Assembly: GCF_016583625.1 (NCBI RefSeq)
Contig: NZ_NRRN01000026.1
Coordinates: 1 to 46,422, forward strand
Direction of reading: 5' to 3'
DNA: 46,422 bases
DNA from: Halorhodospira abdelmalekii
GTDB taxonomy: Bacteria; Pseudomonadota; Gammaproteobacteria; Nitrococcales; Halorhodospiraceae
The notes beneath the pieces are model-generated. The model was not told the origin of the DNA. It did no database searches and saw only the letters and a list, made by a program, of their open reading frames with translations. The first letter of the stretch is position 1. Each line of letters starts with the position of its first letter. A program made the position numbers and the translations under genes. This document shows, piece after piece, positions 25,045 through 32,417 of the stretch.

Positions 25045-26817
25045 ATGTTTGAATACGTGCTTCCCGTGCTGTTCGCACTGTTTCTCTGGTGGTTCAGCAC
25101 GGGGGTGGTCATCTACCTCGACAACCTGCCCATGCGCACCTTCCGCTGGAGCATGATCGGCGGAACGGTCGCCATGTTCGGTGGCCTCTATCTGATCGCG
25201 ATCAGCAGCGCCCCCGGCTCGGTCGCCTCGGCCTATCTGGCCTTTACCGGTACCTTGTTGGTCTGGGCCTGGGTCGAGTTGAGTTACTACACCAACTACG
25301 TCACCGGTCCCCGACAGACCCCGTGCCCGGAGGGTACGGCAGGGTGGCATCGGTTCCGTCTGGCGCTGCAGAGCAACCTCTACCACGAACTGGCGATCCT
25401 GGTCCTCGGCATCGTCATCTTCCTACTCTGCTGGCGCGGGGGACACTACACCGCGCTCTGGGCCTACTTGGTCTTGGCCTGGATGCACGAGAGCGCGCGC
25501 TTGAACGTCTTTCTCGGCGTGCGCAACCCGAACGAGGAGTTCGTCCCGGCGCATATGCACTTTGTGCGGAGTTTTATCCGGCGCCGACCGATGAACCTCC
25601 TCTTCCCCTTCTCGGTGACGGTCTCGACGGTCGCATTGGTCTTGCTGATCCAGCAGGCCGTTGCCCCCGGGGTCGACCCCTACACCACCGTCGGCCTGAT
25701 CCTGGTAGCCACCTTGATGGCGCTGGCGATCCTCGAGCACTGGTTTCTGGTCATCCCGTTGCCGACCGCCGTGCTCTGGCACTGGGGGCTGAAGGCACGC
25801 GGCAGCACGTCGTGCTTTACTATCGATGTCGTCATGGGGCCGCTCGGGGCTGGCAAGACGACCTTTATCCGTCGGCTGCTGGAGCAGGAGCATGTGGCCG
25901 ATGAACGGGCGGTGGTGCTGATCAGTGATTTTAGCGATCGCGGCGTCGATGCGGCGGTGCTACGGGCCGAAGGGGCGGAGGTAATCGACTTTGTCGATGC
26001 CGGCGGCTACGGCGCCCTGCATAAGGAGTTGGCTGAACAGCTGCGCGAGATCGCGCGCGACTACGCCCCGCAGCGAATTCTCATCGAGCCGAGCGGCAGC
26101 CGGGATGCCGTTGCCGTGCTTGAGGCGTTGCAGCAGCCAAGTGTTCAAGGGCTAGTCCGCGGTGTCCGCTGCTTTACCGTCATCGACGCCGAGACCTTCC
26201 AGATCGACTATGCGCGCAACCCGGAAGGGGTACGCAGCGAGATCTTGCAGAGCCCGGCGCTGGTGGTGAACAAGATCGATCGGGTGGTCGAAGAGGAGTT
26301 GCAGACGGTGATTTCGACGCTGCGCGAGATCAACCCGCAAGCACAGTTTCTTCACGCCCGTTACGGAGCGGTCGATGCGGCGCAGCTCGCCCAGCTGCCG
26401 CGCCAACTTCCTCAGCAAGAGGATGAGAATCGCATGGAGGCCGGTGATGCGGCGCGCTTCGAGCCGGTTCCCAAGCACGGCCCCGAGGGGCCGTTGTGGA
26501 GCACCACGCTGGAGGGGACGTTCGATGTCACGCGCCTGCGTGAGTTGCTCGAAGAGATCGCTGCGGGGCGCTACGGCGAGCTTAAACGAGTGAAGGGGAT
26601 CGCGCGGCTCGCCTCCTCCTGGGTGCGTTTCGATGTCGCCGGTGGCCGGGTCGGCATGACCGCCTTTACCCCCGATGAGAGCGAGGTGCCGCGAGTGGTG
26701 GCGATCGGCCCGGCGGCGAGTGCCCCGGAGCCGCTCGAAGAGGCCCTGCGCCGCTGCGCGCGCGCCTCAAGGGAACACTCAGCGGCCGCTGAACGGGTGG
26801 TGGCACTTTCATCATGA
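25045..26817 (+). CDS. puhE: PuhE fused to a CobW/G3E-type GTPase domain
   Basis: A single 590-residue ORF with two parts. Residues 1-254 match PuhE (DUF3623), a polytopic membrane protein that ends the puh operon in purple bacteria: a start rich in helices with STGVVIYLDNLP, then YHELAILVLG, AWMHESARLNVFLGVRNPNEEFVP and LEHWFLVIPLP. From about 258 a soluble P-loop domain begins: Walker A GPLGAGKT at 265-272, IEPSG near 347-351 and NKID at 409-412, in the order seen in CobW-family metal chaperone GTPases. The normal CxCC metal motif between Walker A and IExSG is absent; that place reads VIDFVDAGGYG. A CobW-C-like tail follows (WSTTLEGTFDVTRLRELLEEI). No internal start with a ribosome-binding site was seen. 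ATG at 25045. Confidence 0.85.
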   Translation: MFEYVLPVLFALFLWWFSTGVVIYLDNLPMRTFRWSMIGGTVAMFGGLYLIAISSAPGSVASAYLAFTGTLLVWAWVELSYYTNYVTGPRQTPCPEGTAGWHRFRLALQSNLYHELAILVLGIVIFLLCWRGGHYTALWAYLVLAWMHESARLNVFLGVRNPNEEFVPAHMHFVRSFIRRRPMNLLFPFSVTVSTVALVLLIQQAVAPGVDPYTTVGLILVATLMALAILEHWFLVIPLPTAVLWHWGLKARGSTSCFTIDVVMGPLGAGKTTFIRRLLEQEHVADERAVVLISDFSDRGVDAAVLRAEGAEVIDFVDAGGYGALHKELAEQLREIARDYAPQRILIEPSGSRDAVAVLEALQQPSVQGLVRGVRCFTVIDAETFQIDYARNPEGVRSEILQSPALVVNKIDRVVEEELQTVISTLREINPQAQFLHARYGAVDAAQLAQLPRQLPQQEDENRMEAGDAARFEPVPKHGPEGPLWSTTLEGTFDVTRLRELLEEIAAGRYGELKRVKGIARLASSWVRFDVAGGRVGMTAFTPDESEVPRVVAIGPAASAPEPLEEALRRCARASREHSAAAERVVALSS

Positions 26818-28478
26818 GTGACGGCGCGGGGTGGTTGAACGTGCTGCGGACCACCTCCTCTGGTGGTGGTTCTGCGGGAGGCCCTACCGGCGGTGATGGC
26901 TACGCGGCGTGGTGGCGCCGCGGTTCCACGGTCGCGGCACTGCTCTTGTTGCTGCTCGCCTTGGCGCAGCTGCTGGCCGATCGCAGCGGCGTGGAGCGCT
27001 GGCAGACCGTAGTGGACGAAACCCCGGTCTCGGTCTACACCCCACAGGAGCTCGCGGAGCCAGCGCCGACGATCCTGATCGCGCACGGCTTCGCCGGCTC
27101 GCGGCAGATGATGGAGCGCTTTGCCCTGACCTTCGCCCAAAACGGCTACGTCGCTGTGACCTTCGACTACTTAGGCCATGGCCGCCATCCGCAGCCGCTC
27201 TTCGGTGAGCTGCGCGAGTGGGATGGGGCAGCGGCTGAGTTGATGGCGCAGACGGCGACCGTGAAGGCGTTTGCCCGTGATTTGCCGCAGAGCGATGGGC
27301 GGGTGGCGGTGCTCGGTCACTCTCTCGGCGCTGGACTGATGGCCCGCTTTGCGCAGCTCTATGAAGGGGTCGACGCCACCGTCAGCATCTCGTTCGTCTC
27401 GCCGAAGACGACCCCGGAGACACCGCTGAACCTTCTGACTATCGTCGGCGGTTGGGAGCCGCGCTTCCTGGAGCAGGGGCGCGAGATCGTGGCGATGGCG
27501 GCAGAGGTGCCGGCGGAGGCGATCGAGATCGGCCAGACCTACGGTGAGTTCGCCGCTGGCAGTGCCCGCCGCCTCGATGTCATCGCTCGCGTCGAGCACG
27601 TCGGCATCCTCTTTAGCGCACGCACCGCCGATGCCGCACGGGCCTGGTTCGACGAGGCCTTTGAGCGCGATGGTGAGCGTGATGGTGACAGCGCCAGCAG
27701 TTGGTTGGTGGTCAACGGTGGCTGGTTGGCGCTGCTCTTCGCCAGCCTGCTGCTCTTGGCGCGGCGCCTGATCGCAATCCTGCCGGTCGTCTCGAGCACA
27801 CCGCGCGGGGCAGGGGCAGGGTGGCCGCGGCTGCTGCTGGTCGCCGGATTGCCCGCGCTGGCCACACCGCTCTTGCTGGCGCCGCTGCCGACCGATTTCC
27901 TACCGGTGGTCGTCGGCGACTATTTGGCCCTCCACTTTGCCCTCTACGGCACGCTGATGCTGATCGCGTTGTGGTGGAGTGGTGGCCGTCCGGCGCCGCG
28001 GCAGTGGTGGTCGACGGTCGATCTCGCCCCGGGGCGGATGGTGGCGGCAACCCTGCTGCTGCTCTTGGTCTCGTTGGTCGGTCTCGGCTGGGCGCTGGAG
28101 CAGTTCGTGCTCTCCTTCTACCCTGTTGCCGAGCGCTTGCCACTGCTGGCCGTGATCCTGCTCGGCACGCTGCCCTTCTTCCTCGCTGATGAGTGGTTGA
28201 CCCGCGGGCAGGGCGCACGTCGGGGCGCCTACCCGTTAACGAAGCTGCTCTTCCTGATCTCGCTCGGCATCGCCGTGGCGCTCGATTACGAGTCGCTCTC
28301 CTTCCTACCGATGATCCTGCCGGTCACGGTCATCTTCTTTATCCTCTACGGCCTCTTTAGCCGCTGGAGCTACCGGCGCACCGGCTGCCCGCTGGTCGCC
28401 GGCCTGGTCAACGCGGTCGCCTTCGCCTGGGCGCTGGCTGTGACCTTCCCGCTCTACTCAGGGTTGACGCCGCCGTAA
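26814..28478 (+). CDS. Membrane-anchored alpha/beta-hydrolase, function unknown
   Basis: A 554-residue protein whose ATG overlaps the stop of the PuhE-GTPase gene (ATGA), so it is translationally coupled to it. After a polar Gly-rich start and one helix (about 38-54) comes a hydrolase domain: ILIAHGFAGSRQMM supplies the oxyanion-hole HG, GHSLGAG gives the nucleophile S170, and EHVGILF holds a candidate His262. The C-terminal half (about 296-550) is seven or so hydrophobic helices with no match I recognise. Orientation would place the hydrolase outside the cytoplasm if the N-terminus is inside. Role is open: lipid, ester or pigment-tail hydrolysis are all possible. It ends the operon and converges on bchJ. 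Confidence 0.75.
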   Translation: MSDGAGWLNVLRTTSSGGGSAGGPTGGDGYAAWWRRGSTVAALLLLLLALAQLLADRSGVERWQTVVDETPVSVYTPQELAEPAPTILIAHGFAGSRQMMERFALTFAQNGYVAVTFDYLGHGRHPQPLFGELREWDGAAAELMAQTATVKAFARDLPQSDGRVAVLGHSLGAGLMARFAQLYEGVDATVSISFVSPKTTPETPLNLLTIVGGWEPRFLEQGREIVAMAAEVPAEAIEIGQTYGEFAAGSARRLDVIARVEHVGILFSARTADAARAWFDEAFERDGERDGDSASSWLVVNGGWLALLFASLLLLARRLIAILPVVSSTPRGAGAGWPRLLLVAGLPALATPLLLAPLPTDFLPVVVGDYLALHFALYGTLMLIALWWSGGRPAPRQWWSTVDLAPGRMVAATLLLLLVSLVGLGWALEQFVLSFYPVAERLPLLAVILLGTLPFFLADEWLTRGQGARRGAYPLTKLLFLISLGIAVALDYESLSFLPMILPVTVIFFILYGLFSRWSYRRTGCPLVAGLVNAVAFAWALAVTFPLYSGLTPP

Positions 28479-28619
28479 GTAAGGCGCCTCGTCTAAACGC
28501 CTAGCTCAGGAGCGGCACTGTGCGCTGCGCAGGAGTCACCGCTATAGCAGTGCTTAGGAGTAGCCAGTATTAGAACGGGAAGCGGGGAATAGAAGCGAAG
28601 GCGTAAGGTGGGGGGGGGC
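28479..28619. other. Convergent intergenic region with an inverted repeat
   Basis: This gap separates the end of the long operon from the end of bchJ. GCACTG (28515-28520) pairs with CAGTGC (28548-28553), and the self-complementary TGCGCTGCGCA lies directly after the first arm. This could end transcription from either side, but no clear T-run follows. A run of nine G (28610-28618) lies next to the bchJ stop. Confidence 0.35.
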
Positions 28620-29294
28620 TCAGCGATAGGTCAGCACGAACCGACACGCCTCAGCACCGGTCGCACAACACGTCTCCTCGACGACCGTAGCACCGCGCCA
28701 AGCCAATTCCTGAAAGAGCGTTTCGAAGACCGCGGCGTGCCAGTGGCAGATCGGCTCGTCAGCTTGCTCGCCGGCGATCACCGGGTTATTGCGCACTTCT
28801 AAGTAGGCCGAGCGCGCATCGCGCCGTTGGACGCTGAATGCACCGGAGCCGATAAAGGTCCAGGCGTTGCGCTCCACCGCCCGCAGCAACAGCGGACCGG
28901 CGGCAACCGGCGGCAGCAGGCGCAGCAGCAGGCGTGCAAAGGCGGGAATGCGGCGCTGGAGTACGTAGTGCCCGGTGCGCACCCCGGCATCGCTGAGCAC
29001 CGCTTGCGCTTCGGTCGCGGGGAGCTGAACGCGCACTTGGTGGTGGAGGCGGGCGACAGTCGACTCGGGCACCATCTGGGTCGGCGGCGTCTCCAGCCAA
29101 TCGCCCTGATCGGCGGCATTGAAGATCGCCCGCACGGTGCCGGCCGAGGTCGCCGCGTACAACGCCGCGGCGACCTGCGTGATGGCGTTCGGGCCGATCC
29201 GGGCCTCCTCCTGCATCTCTTGCGCAGGCGGTTGCCCGGGAGCGTTTCCTCCTGGTGGACGCGGAGCGCTCGATGCCACCATGGCCGTAATCAC
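28620..29294 (-). CDS. bchJ: BchJ, V4R-domain tetrapyrrole-pathway protein
   Basis: A 224-residue protein with a C-terminal V4R small-molecule-binding domain. The closing part (TCCATGAEACRFVLTYR) with its Cys spacing is typical of the family, as is YVLQRRIPAFARLLLRLLPP. BchJ was first proposed as 8-vinyl reductase; later work made BciA and BciB the true enzymes, and BchJ is now seen as an accessory, possibly substrate-carrying protein near BchE. It starts three bases after the bchE stop with GTG at 29294, with GAGG eight bases before it; an ATG at 29282 is the alternative. The N-terminal 35 residues are Pro/Gly-rich and not conserved. Confidence 0.88.
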   Translation of the reverse strand: MITAMVASSAPRPPGGNAPGQPPAQEMQEEARIGPNAITQVAAALYAATSAGTVRAIFNAADQGDWLETPPTQMVPESTVARLHHQVRVQLPATEAQAVLSDAGVRTGHYVLQRRIPAFARLLLRLLPPVAAGPLLLRAVERNAWTFIGSGAFSVQRRDARSAYLEVRNNPVIAGEQADEPICHWHAAVFETLFQELAWRGATVVEETCCATGAEACRFVLTYR

Positions 29295-29297
29295 CGG

Positions 29298-30992
29298 TTA
29301 CGCCTCGTCCGTCTCAGTGGCCCTTTTCTCTTGCCGATCGGCCTGTGTTTGCCGTCCCTGGACCTTGACCACCTGCTCGGTCGAGGTGCGTTCAACCTCA
29401 TCGCCGCCCTTATGCGAACGGGCCGCCTTGAGCTGTGCCTTGTCGCCCTTAGCCTGCTTGGCTGCCTCCCAGTCGGCGCGCTGCACATCGGCGATGGTCC
29501 GCGACTTATCGAAGTTCTCCTCGATATTCTTGCTGACCTGATCGCGCGTCTGCGGTCCCCAGTACCCGTGTTTACCCAAATCGTAAAACTTACGCTGGAA
29601 GCCAGCCTTGAGGAACGCCTTCAAGCAGCCGAGCAGGTACTTACGGCGATCACCACTGCCGGCCCACGGATAGGAGAAGAGCGCCTTTTTCATGTAGAAG
29701 CGGCGGTAGTTGCTCATGGTGCGATCGAGTAGCTCACCCCGATCCATGGCATCGGGCTTGATGATTGGGGTCACAAAGTTGTACTTCTCGAAGTCGAAGA
29801 CCTCGACCGTGTCACTGAGCTCGTGGAAGAGATCGGAGAAGGGCCACGGGGTGTACATCGCCCAGTTGGCCAGGTCGGTGCCCCAATCGCACGCCATCTG
29901 GTAGGTCTCTTCCAGCGTCTCGGCGGTCTCGTTCTCCAGGCCGACGATAAACTGCGCCTCGACGACGATACCGGCGTTGCGCAGCAGCTCCACGGCGCGC
30001 TTGTTCTGCGCCACGGTGGTCTCTTTGTTGAAGCGGTCGAGCTTGAGCTGGGCGGCCGCCTCGGTGCCGAGCGAGACGTGGATCAGACCGGCCTTGCGGT
30101 AGAAATCGAGGATATCCTCATCGCGCAAGACGTCGGTTACCCGGGTGTTGAGCCCCCACAGGATGCCGCGCTCAGGCAGCCCACGGTCGATCAATGCCTG
30201 ACAAAACTCGATAAACTTCTTGCGGTTGATCGTCGGCTCTTCGTCGGCAAGGATAAAGAACCCGACCCCATGCTCGTTGGCCAAGTGCTCGATCTCGTCG
30301 ACCACCCGCTCCGGATCGCGCACCCGGTAGTCGCGCCAGAACTTCCACTGCGAGCAGAACGAACAGGTGAAGGGGCAACCGCGCGCCATGTTGGGGATCG
30401 CAACGCGCGTATTGAGCGGGATGTAAGTGTACTTCTCCCACTCCAGGATCCCCCAGTCGGGCCAGATCGAGTCGAGATCCTTGATCGTTGGTGCTGCTGG
30501 GGTGGCGACGATCTCGTTTTTCTCATCGTCGCGATAGGCGATGCCCTTGATGCTGTCGCGCTCGGCCGGCCAGCGCCCCTCGGAGATGGCGCGTGCGAGG
30601 TTGACCATGATCTCCTCGCCTTCGCCGCGGACCACCGCATCGACCCACGGCGCCTCGCTGAGCACCTGCTTAAACATGAAAGTCGGGTGGATGCCGCCGA
30701 TCAGGGTGACGACATTGGGGTCGACCTCCTTGGCGATCTGCAAGGCGCGCTCGGCAATGTAGATTGCTGGGGTGATCGCCGTTGTCGCGACGATGGCCGG
30801 CTTTTCCTTCTCAAGCTCCTGACGAATGTAGTCGTCGGAGAGGTCGTCGGTCATCGCGTCGATGAACCGCAGGTCGTCAAAACCCGCCTGTTTGAGCGCT
30901 CCAGCGAGGTAAGCGACCCATGCCGGCGGCCAGTTACCCGCGATCTCTGCGCCGCCCGAAGAGTAATTCGGATGGATGAAGACGATACGCAT
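29298..30992 (-). CDS. bchE: Anaerobic Mg-protoporphyrin IX monomethyl ester cyclase
   Basis: A 564-residue radical-SAM, cobalamin-dependent enzyme that closes isocyclic ring E with water-derived oxygen. The N-terminal B12-binding-type domain includes [19 protein letters not shown] and [10 protein letters not shown]; the radical-SAM motif is C206-x3-C210-x2-C213 ([12 protein letters not shown]). [15 protein letters not shown] and [14 protein letters not shown] follow. The C-terminal 70 residues are highly charged ([16 protein letters not shown]), longer than in many homologues. GGAGGA lies eight bases before the ATG on the minus strand. bchJ follows directly. No oxygen-dependent AcsF is in the window, so this is the only ring-E cyclase seen. 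Confidence 0.96.
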   Translation of the reverse strand: MRIVFIHPNYSSGGAEIAGNWPPAWVAYLAGALKQAGFDDLRFIDAMTDDLSDDYIRQELEKEKPAIVATTAITPAIYIAERALQIAKEVDPNVVTLIGGIHPTFMFKQVLSEAPWVDAVVRGEGEEIMVNLARAISEGRWPAERDSIKGIAYRDDEKNEIVATPAAPTIKDLDSIWPDWGILEWEKYTYIPLNTRVAIPNMARGCPFTCSFCSQWKFWRDYRVRDPERVVDEIEHLANEHGVGFFILADEEPTINRKKFIEFCQALIDRGLPERGILWGLNTRVTDVLRDEDILDFYRKAGLIHVSLGTEAAAQLKLDRFNKETTVAQNKRAVELLRNAGIVVEAQFIVGLENETAETLEETYQMACDWGTDLANWAMYTPWPFSDLFHELSDTVEVFDFEKYNFVTPIIKPDAMDRGELLDRTMSNYRRFYMKKALFSYPWAGSGDRRKYLLGCLKAFLKAGFQRKFYDLGKHGYWGPQTRDQVSKNIEENFDKSRTIADVQRADWEAAKQAKGDKAQLKAARSHKGGDEVERTSTEQVVKVQGRQTQADRQEKRATETDEA

Positions 30993-31391
30993 GGGCCGAT
31001 CCTCCGCGGTGTTGATTTCTCTAATAAGGTCTAGTAAAGGCTAGAGATTCGAGTAAGCGCGATCCATCTGTTCGGTTGTTCTGCGCGCGTCTCGTTCGGT
31101 TGTCGTCCCGCTCAAAGGGCATAAGATGCACGGATAGACGGTCCTTTGTCCAGGCATAATGTTCGCTGAGGTCGGTTCCGAAGCCGATTGGGAGCCAACC
31201 GGGAGCCAACCGGGAGCCAACCGGGAGGGCCTTGATCGTTCATTGGTCCACAAGCCCGCCACGTGGTGGAGGGCAGCGGTCGCCGCCGTCGGGGGGGGGC
31301 TGTGCCGGGCAGCGCGCTTTGGTAAGCTGCGCCGGGACTCACCAGCAGTGACGCGAACGAAGTTACTTAGCAACCTCGGGACGGGACTTCC
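30993..31391. other. Divergent bchE/bchI control region
   Basis: This 399-base gap must carry the bchE (minus) and bchI (plus) promoters; no gene is supported. It holds a three-copy 11-bp repeat (31190-31222), a CATAAT hexamer at 31155-31160 that could be a plus-strand -10 box without a good -35, and a run of nine G near 31290-31298. I looked for TGT-N12-ACA (CrtJ/PpsR) and FNR-type boxes and found no exact match. The bchI ATG has only a weak GGGAC ribosome-binding site. Confidence 0.4.
31190..31222. repeat. Three tandem 11-bp repeats
   Basis: GGGAGCCAACC occurs three times without interruption (31190-31200, 31201-31211, 31212-31222), followed by a partial GGGAG. The 11-bp period is close to one helical turn, so each copy faces the same side of the DNA. 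It lies in the middle of the bchE/bchI control region. Confidence 0.85.
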
Positions 31392-32417
31392 ATGGCTCCA
31401 GCGTTTCCCTTTTCCGCGATAGCCGGACAAGATGAGATGAAGCTTGCGATGACCATCGCTGCGGTCGACAGTTCGATCGGCGGTGTACTCGTATTCGGCG
31501 ACCGGGGCACCGGCAAGTCGACGGTCGTGCGCGCCCTAGCCGGCCTGCTGCCGACGATCCGCGCCACCGACTGCCCCTATCAGTGCAATCCCGATAAGGA
31601 AGACGCCCTGTGTGGGCACTGCCAGGAGCGCCTTGCGACCGGCAAGAGCCTCAAGGTACGGCGGATCAATGTGCCGGTGATTGACTTGCCGCTCGGGGTG
31701 ACCGAAGACCGCGTCGTCGGCGCTCTCGATCTTGAGCGCGCCCTGAGCAGCGGCGAGAAGGCCTTTGAGCCGGGGCTGTTGGCTCGGGCCAATCGCGGTT
31801 TCCTCTACATCGACGAGGTTAACCTGCTCGAAGACCACATCGTCGATCTGCTGCTCGATGTCGCAGCCAGTGGCGAAAACGTCGTTGAGCGCGAAGGGTT
31901 GAGTGTCCGCCACCCGGCGAAGTTCGTCTTGATCGGCAGCGGCAACCCGGAGGAGGGGGAGCTGCGCCCGCAGCTGCTCGATCGCTTCGGGCTCTCGGTC
32001 GAGGTCTCGACCCCGAACGATCTCCACGTTCGGATGCAGGTCGTGCGCCGGCGCGACGAGTACGAAGCCAACCCGCAAGCCTTTGTCGAGAAGTGGAAAC
32101 GCAAAGATGGGCAGGTCCGGCGCACCATTGAGCGGGCGCGCGATCAGCTGCCTGAGGTCGAGGTCACCGACGAGGTGCTGGAGCGGACCTCGCAGCTCTG
32201 CATGGCGCTCGGCACCGACGGGCTGCGCGGTGAGCTGACCCTGATGCGGGCGGCGCGGGCGGCGGCGGCCCTGGAGTTGGCAGACCGTGTAGAGGTCAAA
32301 CATCTGCGGCAGGTGGCGAGCGTGGCGCTGCGTCACCGTCTGCGGCGCAACCCGCTCGATGAGTCAGGTTCGACGACGCGGGTACAGCGTGCCGTCGAGG
32401 AGCATTTGCCCGCATGA
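31392..32417 (+). CDS. bchI: Magnesium chelatase ATPase subunit I
   Basis: A 341-residue AAA+ ATPase that forms the ring with BchD and powers Mg insertion by BchH. Walker A GDRGTGKST is at 36-44 and Walker B LYIDE at 138-142. Four cysteines (C61, C65, C74, C77) sit in the loop after Walker A, as in other BchI. GSGNPEEGELRPQLLDRFGL and the arginine-rich C-terminal ASVALRHRLRRNPLDE are conserved. It opens the bchI-bchD-bchO-crtI-crtB run, and its stop overlaps the bchD ATG (ATGA). Confidence 0.97.
   Translation: MAPAFPFSAIAGQDEMKLAMTIAAVDSSIGGVLVFGDRGTGKSTVVRALAGLLPTIRATDCPYQCNPDKEDALCGHCQERLATGKSLKVRRINVPVIDLPLGVTEDRVVGALDLERALSSGEKAFEPGLLARANRGFLYIDEVNLLEDHIVDLLLDVAASGENVVEREGLSVRHPAKFVLIGSGNPEEGELRPQLLDRFGLSVEVSTPNDLHVRMQVVRRRDEYEANPQAFVEKWKRKDGQVRRTIERARDQLPEVEVTDEVLERTSQLCMALGTDGLRGELTLMRAARAAAALELADRVEVKHLRQVASVALRHRLRRNPLDESGSTTRVQRAVEEHLPA

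Noticed and set aside
26814-28478. Membrane hydrolase as a BchO paralogue
   Set aside because: It shares only the hydrolase fold motifs; bchO is present separately and lacks the multi-helix C-terminal half.
28620-29294. BchJ as the 8-vinyl reductase
   Set aside because: Older annotation; BciA and BciB are the established enzymes, so I did not assign that reaction.
29823-31034. 403-codon plus-strand ORF opposite bchE
   Set aside because: Mirrors the bchE codons and runs into its control region; no domain seen.
30993-31391. CrtJ/PpsR TGT-N12-ACA or FNR boxes
   Set aside because: Several TGT and ACA triplets occur but none at the exact spacing; no FNR-type palindrome was found.
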